Made by a program: the position numbers and the translations under genes. From contig NC_044290.2 in assembly GCF_004027225.2 (NCBI RefSeq), forward strand, positions 6,650,906 to 6,714,905: DNA of 64,000 bases, read 5' to 3'. This stretch comes from Strigops habroptila. Its lineage: Eukaryota; Chordata; Aves; Psittaciformes; Psittacidae. This document shows, one piece after another, positions 46,421-58,195 of the stretch (position 1 is the stretch's first letter; each line of letters begins with the position of its first letter). The notes under the pieces are model-generated. The model was given only the letters and a program-made list of their open reading frames with translations. It did no database searches and was not told where the DNA came from.

Positions 46421-49400
46421 CTTTTCAGATTGTGTTTGTTCACAACCAGGGCTTTAGGGCTGCACCTATTGAGAAACCAGAGCATTCAGGTGAAGCCTGG
46501 GTTACTCAGTATTTATTTGTACAAGTAGGTTTCAAAACCAGGTGTTTTGCAACTCTTCACCACCCTCAGTTTGGGACTGAAGCTGGGCTGTTTTGGCCAT
46601 GCTGCTGGCAGGAAACATCACCTGGATCTGGTCAAACTCCAGTGGTGTTTTAAGCACGAACTCTTCTTCACGGGGCTTTTAATTTCTCTCTAATTGACAA
46701 CCTTCAGTCTCAGTAACATTGAGCTGGATAACGAGCAGCCATCGGGGGCTGAATGGGCCAGTGTTGTGCTCTGCAACTTCAAACTCATTTTAAATAGTGA
46801 GACTGCTCGTGCTATTTGGGATCCCAGAGGGAATCCCAGCTCATCCCAAAAATATTTCCATCGCTTGCTTGTCCTGACCACCCTGTGAACCCAGGAGGTC
46901 TGGCAGGTCCAGTGGGCATTTTGTGCTGGTGCCAATGCGGAGGTCAGCACAGTGATACCTGCCCAGAGATCGGGTGTCCTGCAAGGGCTATTTAGGAAAA
47001 CATTTCCACTTCTCCCTCTCCCAGGTAAGTAATGAAGGATCTACTGAACTAGAAGCTATGACCACACTTGCTGACCTCACTGGTATAGTTTTAAAACAGC
47101 ACCATAATGTAAAAGACAACAAAAAGCCCCAAACAAACCGCACCACCCAAACTCAAACCACTATTCAGTGCAACCCATAATTTGGGGATTTTTCACTCTT
47201 ATTAAAAACTGCAAAATAACAGTATCCCAGGTCAAACTGTGACTGCTGGAAACACTGTGCAACTGTATTCCAGGTAATTTAAAAACGCTTCCTAAAAGCA
47301 ATATATAGGATACTGAAGCAAGCTATGAAACTCCTTACCAAAAAACTTCCTTTATATTTCCTTTCATCCTCAGTACCACCACTTTTAACCTGTCCTGAAT
47401 CAGCAGAGGAGAAACTCCTTTCCTGGGAGGGGTAACCACATCGCACCCCCAGGGACCTGCCTTGGAGCTGCTATATTTGAAACAGAGCCCTCAAGTAGTG
47501 CAACCCCTTGGATAAATATAGTTGTGTAAAGACAGTTTATTCTCCTGCAAGAGCAGGAGAAGCTGCAGCTGCCCTGGGGACTTTTCACAGGCTTCAGCTC
47601 TGGATCAGCCCTTTGTATCCAGTCTGATGGGAGCAGTGTTTCAGTGCTCGGGTTAAACCTGTTATTTCCCTGTGGGAAAAGCACTGATCCCTCTAAAAGA
47701 ATGTGATCTGCTTCATACACACCTTTTATATCACTAGAAACCACCACAGCTGGACGTGCAATATTTGTCACCACCAGATGTAATACAGACCCTAAATGCA
47801 CGACCTTTTCCTGCTGCAAAATAAACATGTTGCTACAATCGTCTCTTTCTTTTTACCCCTATCCCAATTGCCATTTGCACACAAATGTTAGCAAGAATAG
47901 GGAAAGTGGAACAAAACCAATCTTTTCCTTTCCTTTCTTCTGGAATTAGTTTCCAGTGCATTGGGTTTTAAAATTGCTTGCTAGCAAAGTCTAAAAGCAG
48001 CATGTCTTGAGGATGGCCTGGGTGTGATCCAACGGGATTGTATATCTATCAAAACCAACATAAACTGTTATTTTGTATTTTTTCTGTGTTCACAGGAAAA
48101 AGAATTATACACTAAGATAAACTGAACTGTTCTCTTTGAACTTTTTCTTTGTTTGAGTTAAATAGTCTGGAAGCCAGCAAGTTAATCACACTGCAAAAAG
48201 CAGCAGGTTCGCAAGCTTGGATTTTGATTTCTTTAATGACCGAGTGTTCCTTGTGATAACTGGGGGAATTATACTTGCTGAATGGTGGGAAATGCACAAT
48301 TATGTCACATCCCCCCAAACTAAACTATTCAGGAAATACAATTAGAATAAAAAAACCCTTCTTTTATACTGGAGAACTTCAGTTGGGGATTAGAATTCCT
48401 TTTGAAACGTTCCATCTTAATGATGTTGCTCCTATTCATGTTTCTTTTACAGCCTCTTCTGAATTGTTCTAGGTCTGTGGATCTGATTTCTTAACTCAGA
48501 AAGTTTTTCCCCTTATAGAGGAGCGCTCTATCTTAAAACCCTTTCTGTTTTGATGTTATGAAGTAGGTACTCTTGACATAACTATCAATGCCTCATGGTG
48601 CAATTAATCATCTTGTTGTGTTTCCAGGGATAACTGCTATTTCTGACACAGTAAATCACTTATTTCAGCAAGCCTCAGGTGGGCTGGAGACCAGCTGCTC
48701 TCCATTCCTGTCTGCACAGTCTGAGCCCAGCACTGCAAAACCTGCCTCTGGGCCTTGCAAGAAGAGACCAGAACAGCGCATCCTACCTCTTCCAGTGCCT
48801 TCAAACCTCTACCTTTATCACGTACCCTTCAGGCAAACCTCTACTTTTCTCTTGCCATGTTGACAGCGTAACTTTTTCCCCATCCTAGCCAGGATGCAAC
48901 GTACACACAAAGCAATAATTGTCAACCAGGCTTGATGAGGGCTGTGGGGAAAAGCTGAACATCTTTCTGCAGAGCTTTCCACGCAGCAACTGGCTTTGTT
49001 TAGCTTTGAACCTCTCGGATTAAACTTCTCTGCACAATCTATTTTGATGGGGATTTTTCTTGTTGCATCGGAAAGCCATGCCAGCTTCAGGAGCAGCCAA
49101 ACCGTTCCAACCGGAGGAGAAAGAATGTGCAAATTGCGAAACATGGCAAGTTTTTCAGGATGGAACGAGCCCAGATGGATTCTCCTCTTCCCTTTGCCAA
49201 GAGCAGGAGTGACTCAGAGCTCATGTGTTTCATGGCGAAGGTTCGGCACCCTGCCATGGCTGTGGGCCCGAGGGACAAGACTGGGACAAGGTTTGAAATC
49301 AGACACTTTTCAATTACAAGAGACCAAAGAACAGGCCACATCACATAAAAGGTGAAGGGCAGTATAGCTTTTGTTGCTCATTAGAAATATCTGCTATTTT

Positions 49401-51944
49401 TCCCCTGAAAATGGCTCCTTGTTTCCTTAGTAACCCCTCTTGGTAGAAGTAAATGCACCTGAGCATAGCATCGCAATGGGAAACTTCTACATACGTCACT
49501 GCATCCATTTCCACCCACTGGCAGCGTCTCCATAAGCTTCCATGTCAGCCCTGCCATTACACGGCGTACGGGCTGAGCGCTAGAGGAGTAGGTGCAGTTG
49601 GAGACCGAGAGAGAAGCCCGTTAACCAAAGTCTTAGTGAAGAACAAAAATAAACCCTCCCCAGTCACTGTTGCAAATGTTGCTCCCAAGGGATGGGAGAA
49701 ATTGTACGCTGAGATGTATGTGCATAAGCCTGCCTACGCCTCTGTGTGGGAAGGGGTTTAATAGAGAGCCGAGAAAGAGCCTGCATGTAGGAGGAGAAAA
49801 GAGCAGATGTTAGCAGTGCTTTTTTGTTTTCCTGGATGGCATGGCAGGGAGGGGAGATGGAAAGCTCCCCTTCTGCAGGAATAGAGGCTGAAGACACTAG
49901 CTGCAGGAGGTGGGTAAAGCTTTTTCCGCTTGCCCAGGTTGGACTCAGAGATGTTTGCAACAGCAACATCCATGAGATGAGGACTTGGGGCTCACTGGCA
50001 GTACCATGCCTTGACCCCATCCTGGAACACCAAGCACGAGCCTTGTTCTGAGTTGTCAGGCTTGGAAATGACTTCTCACTGCACTTACGGAGGGTGGAGC
50101 AGGTCCCACCGCTGTCGCCCAGGGACTCTGGGGCTGGAGACACTCACAGAGTGCCAGGCTCACTGCTTTAAACCAGAATTTAGGGGGCATCTCCCACCAG
50201 AAACCCATTATCAGGTTTCTGAATGTACCAATGGTTTCCAGTTCCATTACAAAAACTTTGGTGACTTTCCAAAGAATCATTTCTCTCCCCAAAATAGCCA
50301 TGTGGGATGCAAGTACATATAAGTCAACGTGTAATGCCCAAAGCAGGAGAGGGCTGGATAATTCACTGCATCAGACGCACGCGTTATGTTACAGGGCTAT
50401 ATTTAAGAGCAAAATTTAAGACAGAACAGGGGTGAGCTGTGTCAGTGTGGAGCACAGAACTGGAAGTTTGGATGCACAAACGATGCCCAGACTTGCCACA
50501 AATATCCTCTGTTCCTTAGTTTGCACTGGAGCAGCTTTTAGAAGCCACGAAGTTAACCGCTGGCACCGAACTGCATAGAAATCCCTGCTCAGGTTTTTGA
50601 CTCTAAATATTTCATGGAGTTTCTTTCTGCCTCTGTAACTCAGAGAAGGGCTGAGGCTGCATAAATACTGCCCGAGTGCCTCAACTCTGCATGCAGATGC
50701 CGTTTGGGTGTCAAACTAATTGCCCTGGCTGTGTTTTTACATTGACTTTTGCTAACTGGCAATGGCCGAGCAAGCTGCTCGCCCCATCCTTCAGAGCAGC
50801 GGCTTTGCAAGGCTGGAGATACAGGGGCCCTTTAAAACTTGCATGAATGAGGCTCTCATAAATTCCATCTTAGAGAAATTCTGGCTGTATCCTTTGGTCC
50901 TGAAAAGAAATTAAAGCTGCATATAACATTCAGTACCCTGTAATCCCGCTGCACAGTCTTGCGCCTGCATAAATCAGAGCCTCTCATGAATATTGCACTG
51001 TACCTGCAGCTGCCTGACCCACATGTTTAAAGAAGATAAATAAATGCGGAAACAAAGCGACAGTCACGTAAAGGCTTCACAAACAGCACCTGCTTTCCTA
51101 GAGCCTGAAAGGTCACCAGAAGCAACCGGAGAAGTGCATAGATCCCATGGACCCGATCAAAGCCTTAAAAGGAGGAGAGAGCATGGGTTTTCTCTTTCCT
51201 CTCTTGCAACAGTGAAGAAAGCCTCGTAATACACAGCAAATCCTCTGGCAGGAGTTGTGTGGTCATGGAGAGCAACAAGCTGCAGAACACCCTGAGGGTG
51301 GTGAGGAGCAAGGAAGAAAAGCTATATTATAAGCCTTGGAGGGGGAGCAAGACCTGAGCCTCAACAGTAAAGTGCTTTTCCACCAGAAATAACTCACAGA
51401 AGTTTAGGATTTTGAATTCTGTCTTGGTTAAAGAGAAGGATCTGCTCCATATTTGGGGTTTTATGCCAAAATTTTTTATATATATATAATGCCAAAAAGA
51501 ACAAAAATCTAGCTTCTTGTCCAGCTCGAAAACAGAGACCAGGGGTAGCTGATGTCAGCAGCTTCCCCAGAGACCTAGAAAACACATCACGGCACTCAGG
51601 GGGCGGGTTTTGATACAGAATCTTCAGTAACAGGCAACAAAAAATCTGTCCATGAAATCCCCTTCTGTCCCGTCCACTTTTCTCAGTTTATTTGCTGCCC
51701 AGCAGGACTCACTCCCAGAGTTTGTACATGGAAACAGCACAAAGGTAGGTAAGGACAATGAAAAGCACAATGTAAATCCACCTGAAAATCAGTGTAAATC
51801 TGATTCTCTGGTTGGGTCAGAGACCACAGACCGAGGTCATCACCCTCTGGCCATTTACTTGCTTTGCAATCTTTGCCGAGTTAACTGCCCCTGCCTCAGT
51901 TTCCCCACTTGTGAATAGTAAAGCTTTGGCTACTTCAAACTCCA
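46421..51944. other. Non-coding interval
   Basis: No supported gene or additional recognised interspersed repeat. A short TA run lies at 51477-51488. The segment at 50.64-51.04 kb looks unusually free of simple repeats and rich in homeobox/POU-like motifs (see findings). Open frames up to 159 codons overlap on both strands. Confidence 0.45.
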
Positions 51945-52140
51945 AATCACAGTTTGAGTTGGAAGGGACCTTGAAGCTCATCCAATTCCAACCCCCTGCC
52001 ATGGGCAGGGACACCTTCCACTAGAGCAGGTTGCTCCAAGCCCCTGTGTCCAACCTGGCCTTGAACACTGCCAGGGATGGGGCAGCCACAGCTTCTCTGG
52101 GCCCCCTGCGCCAGCACCTCAGCACCCTCCACTCCCTGGT
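51945..52140 (-). mobile_element. CR1 LINE 3' fragment
   Basis: The plus strand reads the CR1 3' end in reverse complement: aatcacagtttgagttggaa, gggaccttgaagctcatcca, ccatgggcagggacaccttc, cactagagcaggttgctcca. It runs on through the ccctgg-rich part of CR1 to about 52140. It is 5'-truncated and the last ORF residues are not intact. Confidence 0.93.
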
Positions 52141-55100
52141 ATCCACCAGCCATCCTAGAACATACCTGAGCCTTGACCTGTATGATTTTACATGGTGGTT
52201 AGTACAGACTTGATGTGTGCTACCTTCTCGCCTAATAGTAGATGTTTTTGACTGTAGTAACAGCAGCCCCCTTGCAGCTCCTCACATCGAAGCTTCTCCT
52301 GCATCACCCAGAACACAAGACAGCATCATCCCCCCAATTGCTGTACTGCAAAATCCTGTGTCTTAAAACATTAAGCAAAGGTTTGTATTGTAGCCAGTGA
52401 ATCCTGTTAAAAGGGTATTGAATGCTTTTTCCATTGCCATTAATTGAGTGAAGAGAAAACAGACTCCACTGCTGTCATATCACATCAAAATAATTAGCTC
52501 AACTATAAATAGCTCAGCTTACTCACTTTTTTCTTTTCCTCTTTTTTTAAGGTCAAGACTGCAGCCAAAAAGAGTAGCAGCACATCCCAGAGGAGCATCC
52601 CCCTCTTCTGCTTGGATTCAGACAAAACACTGAGGCGAGGAAGTGCATCTGTAATCAATGATCCCAAGGCCACACAATCACATCATAATTAGAGAAATAA
52701 TTAGTCCCATTTAGGTAAGAAGAGGGGGAGAAAGAGTGTTTGCAAGCCTACATCTATGCAAATTTAAATTCGCTCAATTAATGAGCATTTTCAAACCAAT
52801 TTTAGCTAAACTGCCTTTGTTTTCATTGGATGACGCATCAGTATCAAGTTAACTTACTCGATTATCACTTCAACATTAAGTAGAGCTGCTACATGAGTAA
52901 AATGAGAAGAACAAGCTGTGATACCAAGGCATTTTCTTCATTAAGGGGTTTCAAACTCCAAGGGGTGGGAGCCCTGCCCTTACATTTGCTGCAGCTGACC
53001 CTCAGCCCCTCAGCGTTGCATTTGAGGTTATATCCTGAATGTCCGGGTGCCTCTGGATGGCACCAGATGCAGATACCTTAAACAGCAGTAACAATAAACA
53101 GTTGTAGCAACACAGAGCACAGTGCAGGCTCTTTTGCTTTGCTCCTGGACATATAAAATACACAGTGCTGTAAGGAAGCTATTTATTGCTTGGCCCAAAG
53201 AGCAGCCACACTGCATTCCCACACCTTTCCTGCTCTGTCATCATTCCAGAATTACCACTGTGTCACAGCAATTAATATTGTCAGTAACCAACAGATCAAA
53301 TCCACACTTGATGCATATATTTTATAGTGGCATTAATTAGAGTTGCCTTAAGTTTCTGTAATGGTGCTTGATCAGAGCTGTTTGTGTGAAGTTATTGTTA
53401 TCCCCCAGGAAGCCCTGATGCTTATGCTGCACAGAGGTATTAAACCCCTTCTGAGTGATGTTTATTTTGTGCAACACAGTCTCAGGTCCAGTCCAAGAGT
53501 TGCACAACAGTGTATTTAGATCCATCTCTAGCCGCTGTATGAAACCTGAAATATTCCTTTGTAACTTCCCAACTCTTTGTATCATCATGAATCACAGAAG
53601 CTTCTCCGTGCTCGCTCAGGGCCTTACTGCAGCAGCGTACAAGGGGGACCTGAAGTCTCTTTGCACTGTTCAAAGCCAAAGATTTTCTGCAATCACTGAG
53701 TTTTCACGGGGGCCAGTGGGAGTTAAATATCTAGCTTGAAAAACATATTCCTGCTGAGGCAGGTCTGGCAGGTCTTCAAGTGGATCCTGACCTACTCGCA
53801 GATATTTTTGCCTGCCTAGTCTCAAAGGCAACAATATTTTCCAGATACACTTATCTACCTGTCATATGCAATGACGTATAACCCCGAAGAAAGTAAAGTA
53901 GGTGATTACCTTTCCCCGCTCAAGTGCAGTGGAAAGGTCAGATTTAATATGAAGCCGAGGGGTGATGAAATGACACTGAAAACGTACAAAACCAGAGCGT
54001 AGCCATGCCGAAAGCGAGCGTGTCTGCTCGGCTGGTGGAACACCCAGCAGCACAAACACACCATTCATCTCCACAGGAGCTCTTTATTGCTCCCTGGGCT
54101 TGGGTTTGGGACGCGGCTCCACATCCATGGGACATGCTTTTAGGAAGATCCTGTGATTTAAGCAGGTGAATCATTTTCACCTCTGTGGCCTCCAGCCCCC
54201 TGAGCCCCCTCCTGCGAGCATCCATCCGCCGGCCCTGCCGCGGGCTCCGCGTTGAACCACTGACATCCAGCGGCCGCCTGGCTCCCGCGCCTCTCCCCCA
54301 GAGCATTCCTCTGGGATGGTCCCGGGCTTTTACAATGGGAAAGATATTTTCCCTCAGTCCCACCCTTCCAATGGGGAGCTGCCACATGTCCTATATACAT
54401 CCTACTTGTGTTAATCTTGGTGGTGTCTTTGAGCATCACCGGGCTCTTACAAAGTACCAGATTGTTCACGGAAGGGGAAATAAGTGCACAATGCAGCAGC
54501 TCCCTGCGTTCGGAACAATACAGTGGCAGTCCCTTTCCATGCCCTAAACACAATCAGATATTTCACAACCACTATATCTAAATCAAACTTTGCTATGCAC
54601 GATTTTTAATTCAATTTTAATCCAATTTTTTACCCCCCCTAAAGCCTGCAACAGATTTCAAGGAGAAATTCTGACCACTCACTACGTTTCAAGCCCAAGA
54701 TCCAAAGTACTTAAGTTAAAGATTCAAGATCAGCCACAGAACATAGGAACACCTTTTGAAATAGTCTCACAGTGGACAACTAGCTCCTGCTTTTACTCTC
54801 CAGCGTCAATTTTGAGTTCAGGATTCAAAGCCCCTTCCCAAACTCACCTCCAGGCAGACCTGCTTGGATGGATAAATGCCTTGAAGGTTATGAGTAAGAC
54901 ATCGAACTTGGAAGTGGTTATTCTTGAAGTTAAGAAAGGAAAGTTTCTGAAGCTATCTATGATAGGTTGATAAGAAATAATGGAGTATTGTTTCTTTTAA
55001 ACACAGAGAACAATTCAGTCATAGTCTGACTCGTGATAGAGACATTATGAAAGTTATCAGATGAAAGTCTGCATGCTAAATCTTTTTAATATTGAAGAGG

Positions 55101-57970
55101 AATGTAACAATTTTCTGTCCCTACTAAAGCCTGGGTTTCCTGGAAGCGTACCCTGCCTTGCTTCTGCTGCTTCACATTGCCCATATCTGCCTCTGTCTTT
55201 AAATGAGTGCCATGAATCACAGTCTAATAATACAGTTTTTTAAGCATTGCTTTTTTTCTAGGAAGTCAGGTCAATCCCAGTTAAAAGTGAACTCAGTGAA
55301 TGTGTCAAATATTTAAGGAATAAATCTAAACCCCAATAGTGATCTGTTTCCTTTATCTACAGATACCATGCGGGATCCGGATACCAGCACTCCCATCACC
55401 TCCTGTGGGCCCATGGTGTGCAGCTAATCAGGGGAGTTTGCAAGGAAAAATTACATGTAGAACCAAAAATATATTCAAAAAACCCACTAACAGCTAATTC
55501 TGGCCAGTTAGAAAACCAATATATGATCTAAACCACTCATCTAGACCTTCCCTATAGAAAGTCTGCTTTCTACTAGGGTCCCTTCAAGCACACACCCCCT
55601 TCATCTGAACGTAGCACCATTAACCAAAGAGCTAGTTCAAACCTCTGGAAGACCCATACGAAGAGTCTATTCCCTGCAGCAAGTTTGGCTGTCAGCACTT
55701 TAAAAAGTAAACTCAGCTATGGAATGGTGATTTGCATAGTGCATGATGACTAAAATTAGCCTGCCTCGACTCCATCTTGAGAGGAAGTCTGACTTGCCAC
55801 TGCAGTTTCAGGTTTCTTGGCTTTAAGAGAAATTCATAGCATCTGAGGAACACAGACGTGTCTTCTGTGCAGCCCTGCTCCTCTTGGCTGGCACTGTTCT
55901 CCCAAGCTACATCTCAAAGCTGTCCTAAAGCATCAGCAAAAACCTCATTCTTCCTAACATGGGAATCAGGAGTATGCTGAAACCCGTGAAAGCTCTATTT
56001 TCAGTATGAAAATGTTTAGAAGATGATTTATTAAGAAGGGAATGCATTGCAGGTCACAAGATGGTTTGTTCTGGATGTAGGAAGGGTAAAACCTCTCTGA
56101 GAGTTAATCACCACATGAGACAAAGACGTCTTAAAGCAGAGGTGGGCTGAAAGGCACTCAGCAGAAGACATACACAATATAAAACTGGTTTAGGGTTGGT
56201 AGATTAACTTTCATTAGCTATGGGGCCAACATGAGATCCTCTAACTTGATTCTCAGTCATTGCCCCCCATCAGCCTTGTGTAACATCTCATGTTGCTCTG
56301 TTTAATACTGTGATTTGGCCAAACAGCTCATGCACTTACTCTGGCTCATTTAATCCTGCAGATGGACGGGTGTCCATAGAAGGTCACGCTTCTCCACCAT
56401 GGATGTTTCTGATGAATGTAAATTATTCAAAAAGCCAGCCATCAGCTAAGTGCTAAGCTGTTTGTTTTCATTTCAGCTTGAAATGTGGCTATAGCTTGTA
56501 TCCCCAGGATGTATAAATAATTCACTTGGTTATGTAGTGGGATCGGGATCACTCAGGACCTGTGCTGCAGAGTGCTGCTTGCACGGATCCCCTTCTCACC
56601 TATGGCATGAGCTCCACTCAGCTCAAATGCATTTCATGCATCCCCACAGCAGGCATTTGGGAATGGGGCCTGGGCCCTTGGATATCTCAGAGGTTTGGTT
56701 CCTCTATCCCATGAGTTTCCAGGTATCTTTGAATCTCAGATCATACCTACCAGAGGTTTGTAGCTTAATGCCCCTGTTAAATTTGTGCAAAATATACGTG
56801 GTGTAGAAACGATCCAGTTAAGTGTATCAGTTTTTATATATTATATGACATAAGCCAGCATCTAATTTAATTTTCTGGTGTGTTGTAGAATTGAAAGGTA
56901 ATGATTCACTCTTACAAATACATTTAAAGTGATTTAGTTACTACTTTGACTTCAATATATATCTTATGGAAGGAGCCCAGAGTAAAAGCTCTCTGATGTG
57001 CAGAGTCCTGGCTGGTTGCAATTAGAAATAGAACAGCCCCATGACACGAAATCTGATGATACATTGAACTTCTGACCTATGGCAGAAATCTGATCGTCAC
57101 AACCCAGCCTCTTCATTTCAGCTCTGTTCAGGAAAACAAAAGTCTTCATTCAACATTCAATTTTCTCCACCCTTTACCGCTGGAATTTTTAGATGATCTG
57201 AATTAAATATACCAGACTTTGAAAGTAAAGGTTATAAGTGGCTAATCAAAATCCATGATGTCTTTCTGTTTCTTTAACTATTGTCATTAACCCTTGTACT
57301 GATCTGATGAGGCCCTACAGGAAAATGAGGTGCTATTGTGTCCAACTTTGCTGCGGTTTAAGCAGAATAAAATACTGACTCTAGTATTACTGGATTGTTT
57401 TCCTCTGGACTGGAGGCAATCACTGCTCTTTGCCAACCTCAGCCACATTCTCTGCTCCTAAGCTTAAGAATTAATCCTGAAGTCCCTATTCAGGATTCCT
57501 AATACCCAAGGCAAAGTTTGAGCAAGGCACAAACTATCCAAAGTTCAATTTCTAACTTAATTACTATGAGTTGGGGTAGAAGTACCCAATAACCTGCAGT
57601 GTGTCACAGCCATGGAGCTGACACCTCTGCAGTGTTGTGTGGAGATAATTAGGTCTCAAAAGACATGCCACCATGCTGGATGGACTCCAGTTCAGCAGTG
57701 CTCCTTATCTCAATTTCTGCTCAACTTTATGCACATACACTCTTTGCTCATCAACGGCCAACCTCCATGGGAGCCAAGACTGCGCAAGAGGACCATGGCT
57801 TTACCCACCCCTGCTTCTGATAAGCTAAAAACAGACTGAAGGTCTAAGTCAACTACACTTAAGCATGTGATAAAATTCTTTGCTAAACTGGGGCCTAAGT
57901 CAGTGTGATCTTAGGGTGGAACTCAAATAACTACTCTTGGAGGGGGAAGAACAGACACAAGAATGGAGCC
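52141..57970. other. Non-coding interval
   Basis: No supported gene. It contains an octamer/homeodomain/SOX motif cluster at 52750-52840 (see findings). A G+C-richer patch around 54.1-54.32 kb has several CpGs but no recognisable promoter elements. Open frames up to 147 codons lack domains. Confidence 0.45.
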
Positions 57971-58195
57971 AAAGGTTCTCCTGGGGTGATGGGCTGGAGT
58001 GAACAGCAAGAGCCTGAGCAAATAGGCTCTCGGTAACAGCGTTACCCGAGAGAAGGAAGGATTGTATGACTGGCTTCATAGCTACGGCTTGGGAGGAGGA
58101 ATTTCCTCATGGGAACACTGCCAGTAGGGTGAGGAAACTGCTTGCTTTTCTAAGCAGAAGCAACTAATAAAGGAGGGGTGAGAACAAAGGTTCTC
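57971..58195. repeat. Hairpin-rich segment bounded by a 10-bp direct repeat
   Basis: aaaggttctc occurs at 57971-57980 and 58186-58195. Between them, ctctcggtaac (58027-58037) pairs with gttacccgagag (58041-58052) with one bulged base. gagaac/gttctc (58180-58195) makes a second hairpin. An AATAAA is at 58166-58171. The layout resembles a degraded solo LTR, but I cannot identify a family. Confidence 0.4.

Noticed and set aside
51947..52153. Open frames on both strands around 52.0 kb
   Set aside because: They lie within CR1 3' sequence and its antisense.
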